Of a DNA stretch of 64,000 bases, positions 27,151-35,509 are shown in pieces. The translations under genes and the position numbers were made by a program. The notes beneath the pieces are model-generated. The model did no database searches. It saw only the letters and a list, made by a program, of their open reading frames with translations, and was not told where the DNA came from. The stretch's first letter is position 1. Each line of letters opens with the position of its first letter. This DNA is from CALINB01 sp938045325 (GTDB lineage: Bacteria; Pseudomonadota; Alphaproteobacteria; Rhodospirillales; CALINB01): contig JAYNQW010000002.1 of the NCBI GenBank assembly GCA_038114465.1, forward strand, positions 358,207 to 422,206, read 5' to 3'.

Positions 27151-27924
27151 GTGAGAATTGCCACCTGGAATGTTAACTCGATTAAGGCACGTCTGCCGGT
27201 CGTCACACGTTGGCTTAAGGAAGCCTCCCCCGATGTCGCTTTACTGCAGGAACTGAAGTGCATCGAAGAGAACTTCCCGAGGATGGAGATTGAAGACCTC
27301 GGTTACAACGTCGCCGTTTCGGGGCAAAAAACCTATAACGGCGTCGCGATTTTATCGAAGCAACCCATCGATGTGGAACTCACCGCCCTGCCCGGCGATA
27401 AAAAAGACGAACAAGCCCGATATATCGAAGGCTTTACCGGCGGCGTGCGCGTCGCTTCCATTTACCTGCCCAACGGCAACCCGGTCGATACGGAAAAGTT
27501 TACCTATAAGCTCAATTGGATGGAGCGTTTGTACGAACACGCGAAAGAGCTACTGAAAACCGAAGATGCTTTCGTACTCGGCGGTGATTACAACGTGGTG
27601 CCGGAACCGGGTGACGTTTACGATCCCGAAGGCTGGGCCAACGATGCGTTATTTCGTCCTGAATCCCGTTCAGCATTTCGCAAAATTCAGTTTCTCGGTC
27701 TCACCGAAGCGTTTCGTGCACTTTCAACCGAATACGGTCATTATTCTTGGTGGGATTATAAGGCCGGCGCGTGGCAAAAAGACAACGGTGCCCGCATCGA
27801 TCATTTACTACTGTCGCCACAAGCCGCCGACCGCCTGGTTTCCTGTGAAATTGACCGCACGCCCCGCGGCTGGGAAAAACCGTCGGACCACACCCCTGTT
27901 ATTTGCGAGTTAGAAGGAAACTAG
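27151..27924 (+). CDS. xthA: exodeoxyribonuclease III
   Basis: XthA cleaves DNA 5' to abasic sites and degrades duplex DNA from the 3' end in base excision repair. The 257-residue protein shows the family catalytic motifs: TWNVNSIKARL at the start, LLQELKCIEE with the metal-binding Glu, FVLGGDYNVVP with the Asp-Asn pair, GARIDHLLLS and the C-terminal PSDHTPV (Asp-His). I place the start at the GTG at 27151, which has GGGAG six bases before it; an upstream GTG at 27136 is also in frame but less well placed. Confidence 0.94.
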   Translation: MRIATWNVNSIKARLPVVTRWLKEASPDVALLQELKCIEENFPRMEIEDLGYNVAVSGQKTYNGVAILSKQPIDVELTALPGDKKDEQARYIEGFTGGVRVASIYLPNGNPVDTEKFTYKLNWMERLYEHAKELLKTEDAFVLGGDYNVVPEPGDVYDPEGWANDALFRPESRSAFRKIQFLGLTEAFRALSTEYGHYSWWDYKAGAWQKDNGARIDHLLLSPQAADRLVSCEIDRTPRGWEKPSDHTPVICELEGN

Positions 27925-27926
27925 TC

Positions 27927-28403
27927 ATGCCAATCCAAAAGTTTTTAGCGGCTTTCGTTTGCGCATTCATTGCGTTTGGTATTGCCGGCGAAACCCTGGC
28001 AGGTCCCAAGGACATTATCAAGTACCGCAAAGGCGTCATGAAAGCGGTCAGCGGACACATGAAGGGTTTGACCGCGATTGTGAATAAGAAAGTCGACCGC
28101 CGAAAAGATTTAAAAGCCCACGCCCGCTCCATGCATGAACTTGCAGTCATGTCTGCAACGCTGTTCCCTCAAGGCACGGGCCCGGAAGCCAGCAAAACCC
28201 GCGCCCTGAAGGCCATTTGGAAAGACAAGGCGAAATACGACAAGATCAACGACAAGTGGGTCGCCGCTGCAAAAGCCTTATTCGTTGCCGCCGATGCAAA
28301 CGATCATGGGGCTGCGGAAAAAGCATTTAAAAGTTTGAAGAAGTCCTGCAAAGACTGTCATAAATCGTTTCGCGCCAAGAAAAAACGCAAGAAAAAGAAA
28401 TAA
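27927..28403 (+). CDS. cytochrome c' family heme protein
   Basis: The 158-residue periplasmic protein has a clear signal peptide (AAFVCAFIAFGIAGETLA) and a four-helix-bundle cytochrome c' pattern ending in the heme motif SCKDCHKSFR near residue 147. Cytochromes c' bind NO and may work as electron or gas-binding proteins. The last ten residues are mostly Lys and Arg, an odd basic tail after the heme site. A cytochrome b561 gene lies 1.1 kb away on the other strand, and proteins of these two families often work together. Confidence 0.85.
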   Translation: MPIQKFLAAFVCAFIAFGIAGETLAGPKDIIKYRKGVMKAVSGHMKGLTAIVNKKVDRRKDLKAHARSMHELAVMSATLFPQGTGPEASKTRALKAIWKDKAKYDKINDKWVAAAKALFVAADANDHGAAEKAFKSLKKSCKDCHKSFRAKKKRKKKK

Positions 28404-28409
28404 AATCAT

Positions 28410-29528
28410 ATGCGCATTATCGCCAAGCAAATACACGCGATTCCGATTAAGGATACCGGTGGCGTCAAGGTCACTCATAAAGCGAAATGGACGTTGCTCG
28501 GCCTCGAAACCGATACCGGCTTGATCGGATGGGGTGAAGGCAGCGACTCCCACGACGATGATCAGTGCGTTTTATTGATCGATGAATTGGCCGGAAGTTT
28601 ACTCAATCAGGAAATCGATCCGCTGACGGTGGCCGAGAACCTTGCACAAAGCGCGCCGCCCGAACGCTTGCCGAGAACAGTTCGTAGCGCCATTGCCCAG
28701 GCTCTGATCGATTTGGCCGCGAAAGAACAATCTCAATCGGCGGCGGCCTATTTGTCAAATGGCGGTGATATCCCCGAAACCGTGCCGGTCTATGCCAATA
28801 TCAACCGCAAAGTGAAAATTCGCACACCTGAAGTCACGGCGGCGGCGGGCCTTGAGACGCTCAATACCAGCATTACCCGAATTAAGTTTGCCCCGTTCGA
28901 TGAAGTGTCACCCGAAGCACTCGAAAAAGAGGGGGAGAAAGTTACCGAGCCCGGTATCGCCCGCCTCGAAGCCCTGCGCGAAGCTATCGGCTCAGGCCCG
29001 GAGTTGATGCTCGATCTGCATTGGCGGTTTACACCTGAAACGGTGCCTTTGCTGGCAGCCATTGCGAAAACGTTCGATGTTAGTTGGCTTGAAGATCCCC
29101 TGCCTGTTTTTAATCCCACCGATACACGTAAATTAAGCGGACTCTCCGGTGCACGCATTACCGGCGGCGAAGCTTTATTTACGTTCGATGAACTGGAGGC
29201 ACTGGCGAGCAGCGGTGCTATCGATCTGCTCATCGCCGATGTCAAATATGTCGGCGGTACGATCGAATTGGATCGCATTTGTAAAATGGCGGCAAGTCAT
29301 GGTGTTGCCTTCGCCCCGCACAACCCGAGCGGACCAGTTTCGACGGCCGCCAGCGCGCACGTTGTCGCGGCGAACAGTAACGCCGAAGTTTTAGAGTACT
29401 CATTCGGTGAAGTGCCCTGGCGTTTCGATCTTGCCGAAGGCGAGGTACTTAAAGACGGACACGTCCGCGTTGCCGGCCCCGGTTACGGCCTCACAATCCA
29501 TCCCGATAAAGTCGGCGATCCGGCTTAA
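28410..29528 (+). CDS. enolase-superfamily sugar acid dehydratase-like protein
   Basis: The 372-residue protein belongs to the mandelate racemase/muconate lactonizing enzyme group, which abstracts the alpha-proton of carboxylate substrates. Metal ligands and catalytic residues are visible in order: DLHWR (Asp, with a possible catalytic His at DxH), SWLEDPLP (Glu), ITGGEALF (Glu), LIADVKYVGG, and a His in APHNPSGP. The DxH plus late His pattern is closest to galactonate-dehydratase-type members. The actual acid is unknown. It overlaps the convergent cytochrome b561 gene by four bases and starts seven bases after the cytochrome c' stop. Confidence 0.8.
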   Translation: MRIIAKQIHAIPIKDTGGVKVTHKAKWTLLGLETDTGLIGWGEGSDSHDDDQCVLLIDELAGSLLNQEIDPLTVAENLAQSAPPERLPRTVRSAIAQALIDLAAKEQSQSAAAYLSNGGDIPETVPVYANINRKVKIRTPEVTAAAGLETLNTSITRIKFAPFDEVSPEALEKEGEKVTEPGIARLEALREAIGSGPELMLDLHWRFTPETVPLLAAIAKTFDVSWLEDPLPVFNPTDTRKLSGLSGARITGGEALFTFDELEALASSGAIDLLIADVKYVGGTIELDRICKMAASHGVAFAPHNPSGPVSTAASAHVVAANSNAEVLEYSFGEVPWRFDLAEGEVLKDGHVRVAGPGYGLTIHPDKVGDPA

Positions 29529-30190
29529 AAGTATACGGTCCAAATCGTCAAGCCGGCGCTGATCGCGAGAATGATAACCGCGGCTATAATATTGCCTTTG
29601 GCATCCTGCGCGGGTGCTGCGCTTCCGTCTTCGAAATTTTTATAACCATGCACCATCGCCGCAACCAAACGCTCACCTTTGAGGCGGTAAAACAAAATGG
29701 CGCAAATATGAATACCGATCACAACATAAAGCGCGTCTGAATTAAGTCGGTGCAGCCATGTTAAATAATCGCTCGTTTCCTTACCGACGAGACTGAACAA
29801 AGGCCCTTCGATATGAGAGTCGTCATTCGCGAAAAGGCCGAGACCGGCCTGCAAACCTACCAAGACAATCATGGCGATTACCGACAATCCACCGAGCGGA
29901 TTATGGCCGAGCCATTGTTCATGCGCACCGGTCACGAGCCCTTTAACGTATTTCAACACCGCGACAGGACCTTTCATGAAATCCGTAAACCGCGCGTGAC
30001 GTCCGCCGGCAAAACCCCAAATGAGACGGAAAAGAACCAACACAATAATCGCGATTCCGCTCCATTCATGAATTCTCATTTCGTCTTCGAGGCCGCTCCA
30101 GCCGAGCCCGGTGAGAACCGAAAGAACGACAAGAATGACCAGCGACCAATGGAATAAACGCGTTGGCAGGTCCCAAACGTAAATTTTCAT
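29525..30190 (-). CDS. cytochrome b561 family membrane protein
   Basis: The 221-residue protein has the DLPTRLFHWSLVILVVLSVLTG opening of prokaryotic cytochrome b561, with His near residues 13-14, and further conserved histidines in IHEWSGIAI and IHICAILFYR that would bind two b-type hemes. Four helices fit. These proteins shuttle electrons between quinol and periplasmic acceptors, so the nearby cytochrome c' is a plausible partner. Start at ATG 30190 (MKIYVWDLP) is preferred over a start four codons upstream because it fits the family N-terminus. Confidence 0.9.
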   Translation of the reverse strand: MKIYVWDLPTRLFHWSLVILVVLSVLTGLGWSGLEDEMRIHEWSGIAIIVLVLFRLIWGFAGGRHARFTDFMKGPVAVLKYVKGLVTGAHEQWLGHNPLGGLSVIAMIVLVGLQAGLGLFANDDSHIEGPLFSLVGKETSDYLTWLHRLNSDALYVVIGIHICAILFYRLKGERLVAAMVHGYKNFEDGSAAPAQDAKGNIIAAVIILAISAGLTIWTVYF

Positions 30191-30213
30191 TTTCGGCCTC
30201 ACTGACCAAACAA

Positions 30214-31935
30214 CTAAATATCCGCGTAAACGTGCGTTTCCGCCTTGGCGCCCGGGTGACTCACGGCACCATCACAAGCAGGCCCCACCGTTTGTGCGTA
30301 TTTCCATAACACACCCGATTGATAATCGTGCTGGCGGGGCTTCCAGTCTTTTTTGCGCTGCTCAAGTTCAGCGGCAGATAATTCCACATCCAATGTTCCG
30401 GCTTCGGCATCGATCTTGATGACATCGCCGTCCTTTAAAAGGCCGATGGGACCGCCAACGGCGGCCTCCGGTCCGACATGGCCGATGCAAAACCCACGGG
30501 TCGCACCGGAAAACCGGCCGTCCGTAATCAATGCCACCTTTTCGCCGAGGCCTTGGCCGTAGATCGCACTGGTTGTCGAAAGCATCTCACGCATACCCGG
30601 GCCCCCTTTCGGGCCTTCATAGCGAATGATGATGACTTCACCTTCCTTGATCTGCTGATTGACGACGGCTTGGAAAGCATCTTCTTCGCAATCAAAACAA
30701 CGAGCCGTGCCGGTGAATTGCAACGTCTTCATGCCGGCAACCTTTACGATGGCGCCGTCGGGGGCAAGCGAACCCTTGAGGCCGACAACGCCACCGGTTG
30801 GCGAGATCGCATTGGAGACCGGATAGATAACGTCTTGATCTTTCGGAAACTCCACGCCTTCCAGATTTTCGGCAATGGTTTTGCCAGTGACCGTCATGCA
30901 ATCGCCGTGCATGAAATCAGCATCCAACAGCGCCTTCATCAACACCGGCACGCCGCCGACGTCGAACATATCCTTGGCGACATATTTACCGCCCGGTTTT
31001 AGGTCCGCGATATACGGCGTGGATTTGAAAATTTCGCACACGTCTTCGAGGTTAAACTCGATCCCCGCTTCGTGCGCCATGGCGGGCAAATGCAAACCGG
31101 CATTGGTCGAGCCACCGGAGGCCGCAACGATGCGCGCGGCATTTTCGAACGATTTGCGGGTCACGATGTCGCGAGGCCGTAAATTCTTTTCGATCAAACC
31201 CATCACCGCTTCACCCGATGCATAGGCGTATTCATCGCGGCTTTCATAGGGCGCAGGCGCACCGGCCGAGCCCGGCAATGCCAAACCGATCGCTTCGGAC
31301 ACGCAGGCCATGGTATTCGCGGTAAATTGACCACCGCAAGAACCGGCGGACGGACACGCGACACATTCCAACTCGTGCAGATCTTCATCGCTCATTGTGC
31401 CCGCCGCATGCGTGCCGACGGCTTCAAACACATCGATCACGGTCACGTCTTTGCCGCGGAATTTACCCGGCAGGATCGAACCGCCATACATAAATACACT
31501 CGGCACATTGAGCCGCAGCATGACCATCATCATGCCGGGCAAAGATTTATCACAACCAGCCAGGGTCACCATGGCATCGTAACAGTGACCGCGCATGGTC
31601 AGCTCGACCGAGTCTGCAATAACTTCCCGGCTCGCCAGCGACGACTTCATGCCCTGATGGCCCATCGCGATACCGTCGGTCACAGTGATGGTTGTGAACT
31701 CGCGCGGTGTACCATCGGCGGCTTTCACACCTTTTTTCACGGCCTGGGCTTGGCGCGATAAAGCGATGTTACACGGTGCCGCTTCGTTCCAGCAGGTTGC
31801 GACACCGACAAAGGGCTGGTTGATCTCTTCTTCCGTCATGCCCATGGCATAGTAATACGACCGATGCGGCGCGCTTTCCGGCCCGACGCTCGTGTAACGG
31901 CTAGGAAGTTTCGATTTATCAAATTTTGCAGACAT
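30214..31935 (-). CDS. ilvD: dihydroxy-acid dehydratase
   Basis: IlvD dehydrates 2,3-dihydroxy-isovalerate and its isoleucine counterpart, the third shared step of branched-chain amino acid synthesis. The 573 residues show the Fe-S cysteines in VGVATCWNEAAPCN, LAGCDKSLPGMM and PSAGSCGGQFTANTMA, and later GGSTNAGLHLPA and ITDGRFSGATRG. The pattern fits the IlvD group rather than sugar-acid dehydratases of the same fold. No other ilv genes are adjacent. Confidence 0.95.
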   Translation of the reverse strand: MSAKFDKSKLPSRYTSVGPESAPHRSYYYAMGMTEEEINQPFVGVATCWNEAAPCNIALSRQAQAVKKGVKAADGTPREFTTITVTDGIAMGHQGMKSSLASREVIADSVELTMRGHCYDAMVTLAGCDKSLPGMMMVMLRLNVPSVFMYGGSILPGKFRGKDVTVIDVFEAVGTHAAGTMSDEDLHELECVACPSAGSCGGQFTANTMACVSEAIGLALPGSAGAPAPYESRDEYAYASGEAVMGLIEKNLRPRDIVTRKSFENAARIVAASGGSTNAGLHLPAMAHEAGIEFNLEDVCEIFKSTPYIADLKPGGKYVAKDMFDVGGVPVLMKALLDADFMHGDCMTVTGKTIAENLEGVEFPKDQDVIYPVSNAISPTGGVVGLKGSLAPDGAIVKVAGMKTLQFTGTARCFDCEEDAFQAVVNQQIKEGEVIIIRYEGPKGGPGMREMLSTTSAIYGQGLGEKVALITDGRFSGATRGFCIGHVGPEAAVGGPIGLLKDGDVIKIDAEAGTLDVELSAAELEQRKKDWKPRQHDYQSGVLWKYAQTVGPACDGAVSHPGAKAETHVYADI

Positions 31936-32030
31936 AGCTATTCTCTCTCGAATTCATTGTTACGTGCGATTATCGCCGTAAGCGCGGGAGAATAGCGGCG
32001 TTTGAGAGATGTTTAAAGGGGCGAGAGAAT

Positions 32031-32681
32031 TTACGTGTCGGCACCCAGTTTTTTGCGCCAATCGCGGATCTGCCCTTTGACCTGCTCTTCCATGGCAACC
32101 CGTTCCGGGCTTTTGTTCCGTTTGACCTTAGTCAGCTCTTCGAGGGATTTCTCAAGCTCTTTCGCCTCGTCTTCGAATTCCTTTTCCATGCGCTTGATGC
32201 GACGGGTCAGACTCGCGATATTCAGGAGCGACTTGCGCCGTTTCTCGCCGGCCTTCACTTTGAAATAGCGCCGAACCCGCCAATCAAGAACGATACCAAA
32301 CAGCCACAAGCCGGCGATGGTAAAAATGATGCCGACAAGAAGGTAATGGGCCTTATCAAAGGCCAGTGCCGTTCCCCAAAAACCGATCGTCACCAACACG
32401 GCCGCCGCCGAAATCAGCAACCGCCGGATTGTGCGGTCGTGTTCGTGATAATCCTTTTCCGCTTCGATCAACGCGTTGGCGATTTCTTTTTTCGCCATGT
32501 CCTGCCACTCGGAAAACGACATGCCGCCGACGGTGCGGTTTTTGCGGATAAATTCTTCCAACTCGCGAACGATAAATTCGGCGCGCTGCTCGGGCGTCGG
32601 ATTGCCCCGTTCATCGGAGTGCAAATCCTCGCGCGCAACGACCGGTTCGGTTTCCGCCAAATAACGGTTTTTCGTCGTCAT
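32031..32681 (-). CDS. two-helix membrane protein with coiled coil
   Basis: I do not recognise a named family. The 216-residue protein has a charged N-terminus (residues 1-80), two adjacent hydrophobic helices (LLISAAAVLVTIGFWGTALA and YLLVGIIFTIAGLWLFGIVL, about residues 88-133), and a C-terminal half rich in Lys, Glu and Arg with heptad-like spacing (MEKEFEDEAKELEKSLEELT), probably a coiled coil. It stands alone between ilvD and the YnfA-like gene. A role in membrane organisation is possible but not supported by direct evidence. Confidence 0.65.
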   Translation of the reverse strand: MTTKNRYLAETEPVVAREDLHSDERGNPTPEQRAEFIVRELEEFIRKNRTVGGMSFSEWQDMAKKEIANALIEAEKDYHEHDRTIRRLLISAAAVLVTIGFWGTALAFDKAHYLLVGIIFTIAGLWLFGIVLDWRVRRYFKVKAGEKRRKSLLNIASLTRRIKRMEKEFEDEAKELEKSLEELTKVKRNKSPERVAMEEQVKGQIRDWRKKLGADT

Positions 32682-32851
32682 GCTGATCCTCCCCCAACCG
32701 CCATAGAGCGGTGCTGGGGAATGCCGTTCGTTATTGTAACGTTCTTTTCAGTATTCTGGGCCCGAAAAGGTAAACATTTGGTTCCCATACAATCGCCAAG
32801 ACGCGTTAAGGTCTTTGATCTCACGGCCCGCAGCCCAGAAAGGATCAAAAG

Positions 32852-33193
32852 ATGCCTAATTTCAGCGCTTTCGCTATTTATTGCGCCATCGCTTTTTTCG
32901 AAATCGCCGGCTGTTTCGCTTTCTGGGCCTGGCTTCGGCTTGGAAAATCGGTGTTCTGGGTCATCCCCGGTATTCTGGCCTTGATCGCGTTTGCTTATTT
33001 GCTCACAAAAATCGATAGCGCATTCGCCGGGCGCGCGTATGCCGCATACGGCGGTGTTTATATCGCCTCCTCTCTTGCCTGGTTATGGCTGGTGGAAAGT
33101 ACCCGGCCCGACCGGTGGGATTTCATCGGCGCCGGGGTATGCATCATTGGCGCCGCAATTATCCTGCTCGGCCCGCGCCCGACTGTCACGTAG
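32852..33193 (+). CDS. YnfA-family (UPF0060) membrane protein
   Basis: The 113-residue protein has four hydrophobic helices and matches the small UPF0060/YnfA group: a YCAIAFFEIAGCFAFWAWLRLGKS segment at the start, AYAAYGGVYIASSLAWLWLVE near residue 70, and RPDRWDFIGAGVCIIGAAIILLGPR at the end. The fold resembles half of the small multidrug transporter family, but transport by this group is not well established. It is a single gene with no clear operon partners. Confidence 0.93.
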   Translation: MPNFSAFAIYCAIAFFEIAGCFAFWAWLRLGKSVFWVIPGILALIAFAYLLTKIDSAFAGRAYAAYGGVYIASSLAWLWLVESTRPDRWDFIGAGVCIIGAAIILLGPRPTVT

Positions 33194-33195
33194 AC

Positions 33196-33251
33196 AAAAA
33201 AACGCCCCCAAAAGTTTTCGAACCAACGGCTCACAAACAATTGAGGGCGTT
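33196..33251 (-). terminator. candidate terminator for the TauD-like gene
   Basis: An inverted repeat of eleven bases with one mismatch (AACGCCCCCAA at 33201-33211 with its partner at 33241-33251) encloses 29 bases. On the minus strand it is followed by seven T. It lies just past 33278, where the TauD-like frame would end if the stop at 33326 were absent. Confidence 0.5.
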
Positions 33252-33325
33252 ACTCGCTAGGGGAAATGATAAGCGCGTTATTGAACCTGGCCGCCCTTCA
33301 CGGTCGTCCGATACATCAAACGGCG

Positions 33326-34198
33326 TTACGGTAAGGCGTAATCGGTAATGGCTTCATGCTGCATGAGACAGTTATCCCACATCACGACATCGCCTTCGCG
33401 CCAGGTGTGGCGGTAAACCTTTTCCGCTTCCGGTTCCACGATGTGATCTTCGAGCATCTTCAATAACGGTTCAGCATCCTTTTCTTCCATACCCTCGATC
33501 CCGAAGGTGTAAACCGGGTTTACATAAATGCACTTTCGCCCCGTCCCCTCATGGGTCCGCACCACGGGCTGCGTAATATCCGGGGTTTTGGCCAGTTGCT
33601 CGGGCGTTAAATCGGGCCGCGCGTGATCGCCCTCGCGCTGCTGTTGCTTGATGGCCTGGCGGCGGTGATATTGCTGGATGCCGCGCAGACCGTCGATTTT
33701 GTCTTTCGTCTCCTGCGGCAATGAATCGTAGGCATCCGCAGCACTGGCGAAAACCGTATCACCCAAGACCTTGCCGTTTTCATCGCGGGGCAATTCCTTG
33801 GCGTTCAAAACGAGATACCTCGCCGGTGTTTTGGTGAAACAAAGATCCGAATGCCAACCGTCGCCGGCATAAGCGCTGCCGATGGAGCGTTCGCCTTCCT
33901 TGATGTTGGAAATCAAATGAATTTCCGGATACCCCTCCAGGGCGTATTCCTGGCGGACATGGCGAGGCACATCGCCGAAGCGTTGGGTGAATGCAATTTG
34001 CTCGGCGGGGCCGAGATCCTGATCGCGAAAGACGATCACACCGTAAGTGTTCAACGCTGCTTCGACGGCCTGGATGGTGTCGTCATCAAGATTCTGCGAC
34101 AGATCGAGGCCAAAAATCTCGGCGCCGACTGGCTTTAAAGGATGAATATCGAGTTTGGTTGCAGGTGTTTTCGCGCCAACCGCCGTATCTGGGGCCAT
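33326..34198 (-). CDS. TauD/TfdA-type dioxygenase, cut short by an in-frame stop
   Basis: The 290-residue product is an Fe(II)/2-oxoglutarate-dependent dioxygenase of the TauD/TfdA family. Iron ligands are seen as His116-Ser-Asp118 (GWHSD) and His281 (LMQHEAITDYALP). A TAA follows ALP immediately. In the same frame the next fifteen codons read RRLMYRTTVKGGQVQ before a second TAA at 33278. That segment matches the conserved family tail, whose Arg binds 2-oxoglutarate. So one base change (for example GAA to TAA) seems to have removed the cosubstrate-binding end. The enzyme is probably inactive unless the stop is read through or is a sequence error. The substrate is unknown. Confidence 0.8.
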   Translation of the reverse strand: MAPDTAVGAKTPATKLDIHPLKPVGAEIFGLDLSQNLDDDTIQAVEAALNTYGVIVFRDQDLGPAEQIAFTQRFGDVPRHVRQEYALEGYPEIHLISNIKEGERSIGSAYAGDGWHSDLCFTKTPARYLVLNAKELPRDENGKVLGDTVFASAADAYDSLPQETKDKIDGLRGIQQYHRRQAIKQQQREGDHARPDLTPEQLAKTPDITQPVVRTHEGTGRKCIYVNPVYTFGIEGMEEKDAEPLLKMLEDHIVEPEAEKVYRHTWREGDVVMWDNCLMQHEAITDYALP

Positions 34199-34311
34199 TC
34201 TCTCCCTCCATGGCTCTTTATTCGGTCGGCGGATTGTGGCGCTCTTTCGACCAGCGGTCTTTGACCTCTGTCAAATCGCCTGAAGAAGGGTATTTTTACG
34301 GATAGCGGCTG

Positions 34312-34842
34312 TTAACCGCCGAAGCCGGTTTTCATCACCAAAGCGGCAACACCGACGAAACCGGCCGTGACAAGCGCCGTCGCTGCAGCAATGGCAATCA
34401 GCCAACTGCCGATCCGCTTCATCGTATCCGACTTGATGAAATCCACGAGGCTTGTCCGAGGCTTGCTGAGCGGTGCCTCAACCGGTGCTTCGAGCAATTC
34501 GGCAGCGACCCTTTTCGCCGCGGCCCCCAAATTGGCGTTATCGCCGGCGGTGCGCGCATCGATATAGGCATTCACCCGGTTTGCATCGATGCCGTTTTGT
34601 TTCGGTAAACCGGCAATCATCGCTTCGAGAGCGAGAATATGAACCGAATGCAGATTGAGCCGGCGCTCGACCGATTTCGCGGCTTGTCCCGGCGTTTTAC
34701 GCGGCGGCTGACGCACACCTTTCGCGGCTTGTCCCGGCGTTTTACGCGGCGGCTGACGCACACCGGCGGGGCCGATCCGTTGCTGCGGCGCCAGCATGGT
34801 CGGTTCCTCGCGCAGGGCATCGTTGCTCATCGTGGTGTCCAT
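34312..34842 (-). CDS. orphan membrane-anchored protein with internal tandem repeat
   Basis: I do not recognise a family for this 176-residue protein. Residues about 27-56 contain two identical copies of a 15-residue unit (GVRQPPRKTPGQAAK). The middle is Ala and Asn rich and probably helical. Near the C-terminus lies one membrane helix (IGSWLIAIAAATALVTAGFVGVAALVM, about residues 143-169), leaving a very short tail, so it is probably a C-tail anchored protein. It is divergent from umuD with a 170-base spacer. A start four codons later (MSNDALREE) is also possible. Confidence 0.6.
   Translation of the reverse strand: MDTTMSNDALREEPTMLAPQQRIGPAGVRQPPRKTPGQAAKGVRQPPRKTPGQAAKSVERRLNLHSVHILALEAMIAGLPKQNGIDANRVNAYIDARTAGDNANLGAAAKRVAAELLEAPVEAPLSKPRTSLVDFIKSDTMKRIGSWLIAIAAATALVTAGFVGVAALVMKTGFGG
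34675..34764 (-). repeat. two exact 45-base tandem copies
   Basis: The segments 34675-34719 and 34720-34764 are identical. They encode the duplicated proline/lysine/arginine-rich 15-residue unit of the anchored protein above. With no base differences between copies, the duplication is either recent or maintained by slippage or recombination. Confidence 0.95.
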
Positions 34843-34977
34843 GGTGATCCAAACTCCAAGGGTTCATTTATTTTTTTATCGTCTTTTACCGGGGCTTCTG
34901 CCCCGAATCGTTTGCCGAATAGGATAGGAATCCCAGCTAAACAAATCGTAAAGAGTCATCACTAAAAAAATACTCCC

Positions 34978-35019
34978 TTGATAACGGGGGGCTTTCCCGT
35001 TTATGTTCATGTTATGTTC
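34978..35019 (+). promoter_or_regulatory. umuDC promoter with LexA box
   Basis: TTGATA at 34978-34983 and TTATGT at 35001-35006 are 17 bases apart, a good sigma-70 promoter. Overlapping the -10 is GTTC-ATGTTAT-GTTC at 35005-35019, an exact match to the alphaproteobacterial LexA operator GTTC-N7-GTTC. Repressor binding there would block RNA polymerase until DNA damage. The predicted transcript start falls at about 35012-35014, at the first base of the umuD start codon. Confidence 0.85.
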
Positions 35020-35481
35020 TACTTTGGTATAAACGAAAATAGCCGGCCCTGCCCCCTGCCCCTCGTGGCAGCGGCCGTACCGGCCGGTTTCCCCTCACCG
35101 GCGGAGGATTTCATCGAAGGTAAGCTCGACCTCAACGAGCATCTCATCCGCCGGCCCGCGGCAACCTTTATCGTCCGGGTCAAGGGCGACTCCATGGCCG
35201 GCGCCGGCATTTTTCCCGGTGACCTTCTCGTGGTCGACCGCAGCCTCGAGGCGAAATCGGGTAGCATCGTCATTGCCGTCATCGGCGGCGAGTTGACGGT
35301 TAAACGCCTGCACCGCTCATCTCGTAACCATAATGAAAAATACGGTGACGAACACGGCAACGATCAATGGCTGTTGATGGCGGAAAACCCTCACTACCCA
35401 CCGATCGTCCTCGGCCCCGACCGTGAGTGCATGATTTGGGGCGTCGTCGCCAGCGCGATCCATCAATTCGAAAAACGCTAG
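35014..35481 (+). CDS. umuD: SOS mutagenesis protein UmuD
   Basis: UmuD cuts itself, stimulated by RecA filament, and then joins UmuC as DNA polymerase V for lesion bypass. From the ATG at 35014 the 155-residue protein has its cleavage bond at Ala24-Gly25 (PAGFPSP), the nucleophile Ser60 in GDSM and the general base Lys97 in ELTVKR. These numbers are the same as Cys24-Gly25, Ser60 and Lys97 in E. coli UmuD, which strongly supports this start. The start lies inside the LexA box and no ribosome binding site fits in front. It is followed by umuC after 28 bases. Confidence 0.95.
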   Translation: MFYFGINENSRPCPLPLVAAAVPAGFPSPAEDFIEGKLDLNEHLIRRPAATFIVRVKGDSMAGAGIFPGDLLVVDRSLEAKSGSIVIAVIGGELTVKRLHRSSRNHNEKYGDEHGNDQWLLMAENPHYPPIVLGPDRECMIWGVVASAIHQFEKR

Positions 35482-35509
35482 CGCGCTGACACGCAAAACG
35501 AACCGCACC

